Origin: an uncultured Lachnospiraceae bacterium
GTDB taxonomy: Bacteria > Bacillota > Clostridia > Lachnospirales > Lachnospiraceae
NCBI GenBank assembly: GCA_902780385.1
Contig: CACZFF010000009.1
Coordinates: 19,008 to 83,007 of the forward strand
Direction of reading: 5' to 3'
Length of the DNA stretch: 64,000 nucleotides
Positions 1 to 6,516 of the stretch are shown piece after piece. Below the pieces are notes generated by a model. It was not told the origin of the DNA. It saw only the letters and a program-made list of their open reading frames with translations, and did no database searches. The position numbers were made by a program, and so were the translations under genes. Numbering within the stretch: position 1 is the stretch's first letter; every line of letters begins with the position of its first letter.

Positions 1-1166
1 GGGAACATGATGCCCATGTTGCCATATGCGGAAGCGCGCAGCAGAGCGCGGAGCTGTTTCTTGAAGAACTCTTTTCTGGTCAGGCAGATACGGATGGCAC
101 GGAAGCCCAGTGCAGGGTTCTCTTCCTTGTCCAGATTCATGTAATCGATGGTCTTGTCCGCGCCGATATCGCAGGTACGGATGATGACAAGCTTGGGAGC
201 CAGAGTCTCAACAACGCGCTTGTAGGCTGCGAACTGCTGCTCTTCTGTGGGCTCTTCCTTGCTGTTGAGGTATACGAACTCGGAGCGGAAGAGGCCGACG
301 CCTTCTGCATCGTTCTCGTTCACGCTGCCAAGGTCGGCGGGGCCGCCGATGTTGGCATATACGTGCACGCTGCGGCCGTCGATGGTGGTGCTGGTCTTGC
401 CCTTGAGTTCCTGAAGCAGTGCATCCTTCTTGAGGTCTGCGTCGTATTTAGCCTTCAGGGTCTCCATAAGGTCGGGAGTAGGATCGATGTAGACACAGCT
501 GTTATAGCCGTCCAGGATGGCCATCTTGCCGTCCCAGCTGTCATCGATATCCTTGACCTGGATCAGGGAAGGAAGGTTCATGGAGCGGGCCAGGATCGCG
601 GTGTGGCTGTTAGAGGAGCCTTCGCGGGTGATCATGCCCAGAAGGAGGGACTTGTCGAGCTTGACAGTCTCCGAGGGAGCCAGATCCTCAGCTACCAGGA
701 TGGCGGGCTCTGTGCCCTGCATGCTGCTGGCGTCGTTGCCCATGAGGAAATCAAGAACGTCGGTCTCGACGTCGATGAGGTCGGCGCTTCTGGCCTTCAT
801 GTAAGGGTCGTCCATTTCAGCGAACATCTGCGCATAGTTGTCAAATGCAGTCTTAACTGCGTACTCAGCGCTTCTCTTCTGCTCTGTGATGATCTCCTTG
901 GTGGAATCCTGCAGATCCTCGTCCTCGAGCATGAGCTGATGTGCCTCAAAGATTCCGGCACTCTCTTCGCCTGCGTCCTTTTTGGCCTTCTCATACAGAA
1001 CGCCCTGCTGATCGATGGCCTTCTGCAGAGCTTCCTCAAAGCGCGCCACTTCCGCTGCCGGATCTTCGACGATACCTTCATAGATATCATAGGTGGGAGC
1101 TTTATAGATTTTGATCTTGCCGATACCGATACGATTAAGGATACTCTTGCCGGTTGCAACTACCAT
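1..1166 (-). CDS. ptsI: PTS enzyme I (partial, C-terminus beyond window)
   Basis: Phosphoenolpyruvate-protein phosphotransferase, the cytoplasmic first kinase of the sugar PTS. It takes phosphate from PEP and passes it to His15 of HPr. About 388 of the usual 570-odd residues are present; the rest runs off the left edge. Visible parts are the N-terminal HPr-binding helical region, the phosphohistidine segment NSHTAILARS near residue 190, and the start of the PEP-binding TIM barrel (IRTCDIGADK, ENPALGFRAIR). The ATG at 1166 has an AGGAGG site upstream. It lies 129 bases downstream of ptsH on the same strand, the usual ptsHI order, separated by a hairpin. Confidence 0.97.
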   Translation of the reverse strand, partial: MVVATGKSILNRIGIGKIKIYKAPTYDIYEGIVEDPAAEVARFEEALQKAIDQQGVLYEKAKKDAGEESAGIFEAHQLMLEDEDLQDSTKEIITEQKRSAEYAVKTAFDNYAQMFAEMDDPYMKARSADLIDVETDVLDFLMGNDASSMQGTEPAILVAEDLAPSETVKLDKSLLLGMITREGSSNSHTAILARSMNLPSLIQVKDIDDSWDGKMAILDGYNSCVYIDPTPDLMETLKAKYDADLKKDALLQELKGKTSTTIDGRSVHVYANIGGPADLGSVNENDAEGVGLFRSEFVYLNSKEEPTEEQQFAAYKRVVETLAPKLVIIRTCDIGADKTIDYMNLDKEENPALGFRAIRICLTRKEFFKKQLRALLRASAYGNMGIMF

Positions 1167-1195
1167 AAATATATTTCCTCCTGTAATTTATAATA

Positions 1196-1240
1196 CAAAC
1201 GGGGGTGTTTCTGTCCGCATCCCGAACAGTAACACCCCCG
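1196..1240 (-). terminator. ptsH-ptsI intercistronic hairpin
   Basis: A 10-bp stem (CGGGGGTGTT with AACACCCCCG) closes over about 20 bases. On the minus strand it is followed by TTTGTATT. It could be a partial terminator or an mRNA-stabilising hairpin setting the ratio of HPr to enzyme I. The U-tract is weak, so full termination is doubtful. Confidence 0.6.
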
Positions 1241-1295
1241 GACAATCTGGCTGTCTGATTATAATTCTGATTATAAGATTAATATAATTTTATAA

Positions 1296-1553
1296 TTAGA
1301 AGTTCTCTTTCAGGAATTTCTCGATTGCTTCTGCGCAAGCTGCTTCGTCGTCGCCTTCGACCTGAACGGTGATCTCATCGTTCTGCTTAACAGCCATGCC
1401 CATCAGAGCAAGGAGCTTTCTCATATCGCAGCTCTTATCGCCCTTCCATACAGTGATCTTGGAGCTGAACTTCTTAGCCTCTTTAACAAGGATTCCAGCG
1501 GGACGAGCGTGAATTCCTAACGGATCAGTAACTGTGAATTTAATCTCTTTCAT
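1296..1553 (-). CDS. ptsH: HPr phosphocarrier protein, catalytic type without Ser46
   Basis: Cytoplasmic phosphocarrier of the PTS, 85 residues, the normal size. His15 sits in the canonical GIHARPAG context and accepts phosphate from enzyme I. At the usual regulatory position 46, which in Bacillus is Ser in the KSIMGVMSL segment, this protein reads RKLLALMGM, with Lys at exactly residue 46. It should therefore carry phosphate to sugar permeases but not be phosphorylated by HPr kinase. The start ATG has AAGGAGA nearby. A -10-like TATAAT lies at 1638-1643 on the minus strand without a good -35. A second HPr paralogue with the opposite residue pattern lies at 39938-40216. Confidence 0.97.
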   Translation of the reverse strand: MKEIKFTVTDPLGIHARPAGILVKEAKKFSSKITVWKGDKSCDMRKLLALMGMAVKQNDEITVQVEGDDEAACAEAIEKFLKENF

Positions 1554-1747
1554 TTTGATTCTCCTTCTCTGATAAAGATGTATTAAGGGACATATAAGCG
1601 AGATACAAATATATGTTGTCTCTCAAACGCTATCGCTATTATACTACGAAATGGTTAAAGAAAAAACAGGCTTTTTCAACTTTTTTACAAATTTAAGAAC
1701 TTTTTAAGACCTTGTTTTGTCAAAAATTGCATAAATTCAGCATCACC

Positions 1748-1807
1748 AGGAGAATGACAAGCCCGAGAGGGGAGCTTGTTCACCGAAAGGGTTCGATCAT
1801 TCTTCCT
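1748..1807. other. Predicted three-way-junction fold between PTS genes
   Basis: A 10-bp outer stem (1748-1757 with 1797-1807, one bulged base) encloses two small hairpins. One is CAAGC/GCTTG topped by CC-GAGA-GG, the other is CC-GAAA-GG. On the plus strand both loops are GNRA type; on the minus strand they are not. It lies between the EIIBCA terminator and the ptsH promoter region. It lacks an anticodon arm and is not a tRNA. No function is recognised. Confidence 0.35.
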
Positions 1808-1835
1808 GCCAGGGCCCGGGCGCACATCTCCCCGG

Positions 1836-1872
1836 ATAAAAAACAGAGCCGGTTCCATACAGAACCGGCTCT
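1836..1872 (-). terminator. Rho-independent terminator after EIIBCA gene
   Basis: On the minus strand an 11-bp stem (AGAGCCGGTTC / GAACCGGCTCT, loop of 6) is followed directly by GTTTTTTA. It lies about 40 bases past the EIIBCA stop and separates that transcript from ptsH. Confidence 0.9.
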
Positions 1873-1913
1873 GCCTTTGTCATTCAGACGTATGCAGCAT
1901 ACTGTGTTTTATA

Positions 1914-3838
1914 TTACTGGCCTGCACACTTGACATCATTGTAGTCATCCGCATTGGTGAGGAGGACAACAACTGTGTCGGGATGGTTTGCAGCTTTGAT
2001 CTTATCAATGTCGAAGTTGAGGATCAGCTGGCCGGCCTTGACCTGATCGCCCTCAGCAACCTGAGGATCGAAGCCGTCGCCGTTCATGGCAACAGTGTCA
2101 ACACCGACGTGGATCAGAAGTTCCATGCCGGAGGGGCTTGCGAGGCCGATGGCGTGCTTGGAATCAGCGACAGAGGTGATCTCGCCGTCGAAAGGAGCTA
2201 CGACATAACCTGCGGTAGGCCTGATGCCTACGCCGTCGCCGAGGACGCCGCTTGCAAAGGTCTCGTCTTCGATGTTCTCGCGGGCGATGACTTCGCCGTT
2301 TGCGGGAGCCTTGACTTCACCGGCTTCACAGCTGATGACGGTCTCGGTGGGAACCTTGATCTCAGCAGCGGGAACAGCGGCGGGTTTCTTCTTCTCTTCT
2401 TCTTTCCAGAGGATGTTGGTCAGGACGAACGCAATACCGCCGGAGATAAGGAGAACGATGGTGTACAGTCCTGCATTGTCGATGGTCAGGTAGCCGGGAA
2501 TGCCGGTTACGCCGTAAGCCTTAGCGCCAATGCCCATAAATGCAGCAACAAGAGCACCGACAGCACCGCCGATCATACCGGAGATGAAGGGCTTGAAGAA
2601 GCGCATATTGACACCGAAGATCGCGGGCTCTGTGATACCCAGGGAAGCGGACAGAGCGGAAGGGATCGCGACAGATTTTGTCTTTGCGTTTTTAGCCTTG
2701 AGACCGACCGCAAGGCAGGCGCCGAACTGTGCGAAGTTGGCTGCGGAAGCGATGGGCATCCAGGTGTTGAGGCCGCCTTCAACAGAAAGCATACCGGCCT
2801 CGATAACGTTGTACATGTGGTGCAGGCCCATGACGACGGTCCAGGGATAGATCGCGCCCATGATACCGGAACCAAAAGGATTAGAAACGAGAATCTGTGC
2901 GCCCTGCAGAACCTTTGTCTCAAGGAAGGAGAAGATAGGTCCAATCACAACAAGAGTGACCAGCGCGGTAGCGAAAACGGTGCAAAGAGGAGTGACGAAC
3001 AGGTCGATCATCTCCGGAACGTGTTTGTGCAGCCATTTTTCAATGGTGCTCATAAACCAGACTGCGATAATGACAGGAATTACATGGCCCTGATATCCCG
3101 ATCTCTGAATAGATACGACATTTCCTATCAGGTTCCAGCGGGGTATAGCAGGAGCAGCAACCTTAGCCCAGTCTCCGGTAAACAGATAAGGGCTTCCTCC
3201 CTCTATTTCCATATTAAAGAACTTATAAATCTGTTCGGCATTCGCAACATTCCAGCCGTTCAGGAATGCGGAGTGAATCATCAGCAGACCGATGACCGCG
3301 CCCAGGAACAGGTTGCCTCCGAAGACTCGCGCCGCAGAGATTGCGACAATAACAGGCAGATATGCGAACGCTGTATTTGCGACAGTGTCAAGGAACGCAT
3401 ACCAGTCGCTTCCTGCAAAATTCAGTCCATCGATCTTACCAAGAGCCTCGACGAGACCCATCATAAGACCGGATGCAACGATTGCAGGAAGGATCGGGAC
3501 GAAAACGTCACCGATTGTTTTCAGCGCGCGTTTCCAGATCGGAGCCTTGGCTGCCGCGGCCGCCTTGACGTCGTCCTTTGTACCCGCCGCAACACCTGTG
3601 ATTGCTACGAACTCGTCAAAGACCTTATTGACGGTGCCGGTGCCGATGATCAGCTGGAGCTGTCCGCTGGACTCGAACATACCCTTGACGCCGTCGATCT
3701 CCTCGAGAGCCGCCTTGTTAACTTTCCCGTTATCCGCGATAACGAGACGCAGTCTTGTCGCGCAGTGCGCGGCGGAGACCACGTTTGCGCCGCCGCCGAT
3801 ATTATCAGCGATCTCTTGCGCACATAATCCAATGCCAT
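1914..3838 (-). CDS. scrA: PTS sugar permease EIIBCA, sucrose type, apparent 5' frame break
   Basis: Membrane permease that imports and phosphorylates a disaccharide. Order: EIIB with its phosphorylated Cys in SAAHCATRLRLVI, a hydrophobic EIIC domain with LHHMYN and SASLGITEPAIFGVN motifs, then a glucose-type EIIA with phospho-His in LLIHVGVDTV. EIIC motifs resemble sucrose/trehalose permeases (ScrA, TreB); sucrose is the best guess. The frame holding all domains has no normal start upstream of a GTG inside NVVSAAHC (3782). A well placed GGGAGG-ATG at 3838 encodes MALDY, the expected N-terminus, in another frame. A small indel around codon 6 (near 3820) would join them: a real lesion, an assembly error, or a rare ATT start. 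The promoter and operator lie about 110-150 bases upstream. Confidence 0.85.
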
Positions 3839-3940
3839 ACCAGTTTCCTCCCTCTTTTGGGCAGCATCAGATACATTTTTTGTATCCTGTTTTGTATCCG
3901 GTGCCTCATGAAATGTTGCATTAACAGTTGCTGCAATATT

Positions 3941-3954
3941 TGTAAACGTTTTCA
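3941..3954. promoter_or_regulatory. cre / LacI-family operator in EIIBCA promoter
   Basis: TGTAAACGTTTTCA matches the catabolite-responsive element consensus TGWNANCGNTNWCA at every position and is a CG-centred dyad. It begins about 10 bases downstream of the -10 box at 3965-3970, so a bound protein would cover the transcription start. Either CcpA or the LacI-type protein encoded at 5119-6108 could bind. Confidence 0.75.
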
Positions 3955-3964
3955 GTTTCACTTT

Positions 3965-3993
3965 ATTTTATTTTAATTTTTTCCATTTGTAAA
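3965..3993 (-). promoter_or_regulatory. Sigma-A promoter of EIIBCA gene
   Basis: On the minus strand, TTTACA (3988-3993) and TAAAAT (3965-3970) are separated by exactly 17 bases. Transcription would start near 3958, giving a leader of about 120 bases that contains the operator. Confidence 0.75.
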
Positions 3994-4092
3994 CTGGGGT
4001 TTTACCCCAATAATGGGTTTAGATTTTGTGCATTTTGACATAAATCCATTTAATAAAGAATGAAATTGCCAACACTGCGCTAAAGTGATGTT

Positions 4093-4106
4093 TGAAAACG
4101 ATTGCA
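4093..4106. promoter_or_regulatory. Second, imperfect cre/LacI-type site upstream of EIIBCA
   Basis: TGAAAACGATTGCA differs from the cre consensus at one position. It lies about 150 bases upstream of the perfect site at 3941-3954 and about 100 bases upstream of the -35 box, an arrangement that could allow looping by a tetrameric LacI-type repressor. Confidence 0.5.
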
Positions 4107-4143
4107 AACCCGTCTGCACGGAAACGTTCCTGCACTGAGGCAG

Positions 4144-4986
4144 TTACTCACTGAGCCCAAGGTCCTTAAAGGCCTTTGCCAGACCGTCTTCTGTGACAGC
4201 AGGGCAGACGATGTCGCTCATTTCCATGAGCTTCTGACTGCCGTTGGCCATGCATACGCTGGTGCCGACTGTCTCGATCATCTCCAGATCGTTCATGCTG
4301 TCGCCGAATCCATAGGTGTCCTCGACCGGTATCCCCAGATGCTCGCAGACCCGGAGGATACCGCGGCCTTTGTCAAAGTCACGGCCGATCAGCTCGCCGT
4401 TGAGGCAGGGGTGATCGGGATCGGTGATCTCCTGGATCACGAAATTGAAGTCCTTTTCCAGAAGATCGCGCGCCGGCTGGAGCTGTTCATCCTTCATGCA
4501 CATGATGACGACTTTGTACACGGGTTTTGTGCCGTCAAACTGAGACATAGGCAGAATGTTAAGGCTCTCTGCGAGTGCCTTGCGCCAGCGTTCGATCTCG
4601 CTATTGCCCTTGGTGCCTGCATTGTCAGCCAGAAATGAACCCAGATCCTCATCTCCGTAAGTTGCGTCCAGTGTCTCCACTGTACAGAATACGCCCTCCG
4701 AGTGAAGTGCTTCCAGGGCGGTATGCGCCTGCTCCGGCGTCATGGGGTGGTCATAGATGACCTCATCCCCGACTGTGACATAGCCTCCGGCACTGGCTAC
4801 GACACCGTCAAAGCCGTATTTGAGAAGCGGTGAGAGCATTGCATAGTTTCTTCCGGAGCAGAGAAGGACCTTATGCCCCCTTTCCTGAGCACTGCGTATG
4901 GCTTTCAGGGCACTCTCCGGAGGAACATTCGAGCCGGGCTCTGTCAATGTTCCGTCAATGTCAAGAAAGATCAGCTTCTTTTCCAT
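4144..4986 (-). CDS. Cof-type HAD phosphatase
   Basis: Cytoplasmic haloacid-dehalogenase phosphatase of the Cof/YbjI class, 280 residues from the chosen ATG. Motif I is LDIDGTLT near the N-terminus, motif II is LLCSGRN, and motif IV is GFGDSMNDLEMI near the C-terminus, with a C2-type cap in between. These enzymes remove phosphate from sugar phosphates; sucrose-6-phosphate phosphatase belongs to the same superfamily. The gene sits between a sucrose-type PTS permease and a LacI regulator, which suggests a sugar-phosphate substrate, but the exact one cannot be read from the sequence. An upstream in-frame ATG would add 11 residues; the chosen ATG starts directly at MEKKLIFLDIDG. Confidence 0.85.
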   Translation of the reverse strand: MEKKLIFLDIDGTLTEPGSNVPPESALKAIRSAQERGHKVLLCSGRNYAMLSPLLKYGFDGVVASAGGYVTVGDEVIYDHPMTPEQAHTALEALHSEGVFCTVETLDATYGDEDLGSFLADNAGTKGNSEIERWRKALAESLNILPMSQFDGTKPVYKVVIMCMKDEQLQPARDLLEKDFNFVIQEITDPDHPCLNGELIGRDFDKGRGILRVCEHLGIPVEDTYGFGDSMNDLEMIETVGTSVCMANGSQKLMEMSDIVCPAVTEDGLAKAFKDLGLSE

Positions 4987-5118
4987 ATGTAAGTAAAAAT
5001 CCTTTCTGTCATCTTCCAAACGTTACGCTCGCCGGATCGGCAGCGCAATGGATCATTTGCGAAGAAGATTGAAATTGTGAAACAGGTTTTGCAAGTGTTG
5101 TCAGTGAATGTTTGACCG

Positions 5119-6108
5119 TCACACAGATCCCCGCTCCACAATAAGATATTGGAGACGGATCTGACGAGCGCGGACAGGCTCGTCACTCTCCCTGCTGAGG
5201 ATATCCAGCAGAAGTCCCGCAGCTTCTTCACCGCACTGCCTGAAGAACAGATGGGCAGTGGTCAGGCCGGGGACAGATACCGTATCCACCCAGTTGTCGC
5301 CGACGCCGACGATACTGACATCCCCGGGAATATCTTTTCCTGCCTCCCGGAGCGCCGAGATAGCGCCCATGGCCATGGTATCTGTCGCGCAGATCACGCC
5401 GTCCAGATCAGGATAGCTCTTCAGCAGGTATTCCATGGATTCTTTTCCGCCCTTCGCTTCGAAGGTGCTGACCACATAGGGCATGGCCGAGGCGTTCAAT
5501 CCGGCATCCAGCAGGGCCTGCTCGGCGCCCCTGCGGCGGTTGAGTCCGGCTGCAATATCTGTTTCGGGAGCACCGATCATAACGAGGCGGCGGCGTCCTT
5601 TTTCGATCAGAAGCCTGGTGAGGTCTCTCACGGCATGAAAATCATCGTGATAAACGCAGGGAAATTCTTCGAAATTCTGCCCCGTGATGACAACCGGCAC
5701 ACGGCTGGAACGAATGACTTCCGCTATGCGCGGCGTCAATTCCGCACCCATCAGGATGATTCCGGCCGCCTGGCTCTCCTGGAGGATCTTTATATAACGC
5801 AGTTCTGTTTCCGGGTCGTGTTCCGTACACCCCAGCAGCGTCATGTAGCCATGTTCAAAAAGCCTGGCGGACGCTCCGGCTGTAATCTGGCTGACAGAGT
5901 CGGAATACAGGCGGGGCACAATGACGCCCACCTGATTGATCCTGCCGGTACGCATTGTCTGGGCCATGGGATTGGGCCTGTAGCCCGTCTCCTCGATTGC
6001 CTTTCTGACGCGCTCACTCTTCTCCGGACTGATAGATCCGCCATTCAGATACCGGCTGACTGCGGCCGGAGAGACTCCCGCGAGCCGGGCAACTTCTTTA
6101 ATGGTCAT
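5119..6108 (-). CDS. LacI-family transcriptional repressor
   Basis: Sugar-responsive DNA-binding regulator of 329 residues, the usual family length. The N-terminal helix-turn-helix is MTIKEVARLAGVSPAAVSRYLNG, followed by the hinge helix region YRPNPMAQTMRTG and a periplasmic-binding-protein-like effector domain (VGVIVPRL, ICATDTMAMGA, VGVGDNW). It ends about 130 bases before the HAD gene and lies between the EIIBCA and GH13 genes. The CG-centred dyads at 3941 and 8850 are plausible operators because LacI-family sites have this form. CcpA is an alternative binder of those sites, and this protein is probably not CcpA given its pathway location. Confidence 0.93.
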   Translation of the reverse strand: MTIKEVARLAGVSPAAVSRYLNGGSISPEKSERVRKAIEETGYRPNPMAQTMRTGRINQVGVIVPRLYSDSVSQITAGASARLFEHGYMTLLGCTEHDPETELRYIKILQESQAAGIILMGAELTPRIAEVIRSSRVPVVITGQNFEEFPCVYHDDFHAVRDLTRLLIEKGRRRLVMIGAPETDIAAGLNRRRGAEQALLDAGLNASAMPYVVSTFEAKGGKESMEYLLKSYPDLDGVICATDTMAMGAISALREAGKDIPGDVSIVGVGDNWVDTVSVPGLTTAHLFFRQCGEEAAGLLLDILSRESDEPVRARQIRLQYLIVERGSV

Positions 6109-6237
6109 GTCTTGTTACTAACCTTTCAAGGCTTTGCTGCACGCATCCGCAGCAAGTTATATCATGTCGGTCATAGAAGGATCTGCGTGCTGCATTCATC
6201 TTCTTCAATACAGGTTGGTGAGTAAAAAACTGCAATA

Positions 6238-6275
6238 CCCGGGAACTCCTTGACAGAGCTCCCGGGAGTTTTTCT
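6238..6275. terminator. Hairpin with T-tract upstream of lacI-type gene
   Basis: CCCGGGA-CTC pairs with GAG-TCCCGGG around one mismatch. On the plus strand it is followed by AGTTTTTCTTT; on the minus strand a TTTTTT run follows about 9 bases later. It probably ends the amylosucrase transcript entering from the right. The tight U-tract lies on the plus side, where no gene is seen. Confidence 0.5.
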
Positions 6276-6324
6276 TTCCAGTTTTCTATTCAGTGTATCT
6301 CAAATCTGCTCTTGTCTAATTTTT

Positions 6325-6516
6325 TCCGACATGCCGCTCGCAAGGGCGTCAACACATGCTCCGCATGTGTACGAGGAGAAATTCGCATTTGAAAACCTTA
6401 CATATAAGGTCTTTGAAATTGGCGATTTCTCCGATGGGATCAGCGGAGCTTTGGGCCGTCCCGCGGCACAAAGCTCTGGAGTGAAAAATCTTGTATCGAC
6501 AAGATTTTTCACTCTT
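6325..6516. repeat. Modular multi-hairpin repeat, copy A
   Basis: The first of five related copies. Modules in order: CCGAC-GCCGCTCG stem, an inserted ACACATG/CATGTGT hairpin, a large stem pairing GAGAAATTCGC with GGCGATTTCTC, an AGCTTTG/CAAAGCT stem with inner GCCG/CGGC, and a terminal stem GTGAAAAATCTTGT/ACAAGATTTTTCAC. The terminal stem overlaps the end of the amylosucrase gene, whose stop codon TGA lies inside it. Together with the hairpin at 6238 it fills the 400-base gap 6109-6508. Confidence 0.85.

Noticed and set aside
1748-1807. tRNA gene (GGTTCGATC resembles a T-loop)
   Set aside because: No anticodon arm, no acceptor plus CCA arrangement, and the fold is a three-way junction of 60 bases.
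1776-3827. Long plus-strand open frame opposite the EIIBCA gene
   Set aside because: It is the antisense shadow of a well-supported gene with all EIIB, EIIC and EIIA motifs on the minus strand; the plus frame has no recognisable domain.
6300-6512. Small ORFs inside the multi-hairpin repeats (also at 30736-30927)
   Set aside because: They follow the repeat sequence, differ in frame content between copies, and lack ribosome sites; the conserved signal is base pairing, not protein.
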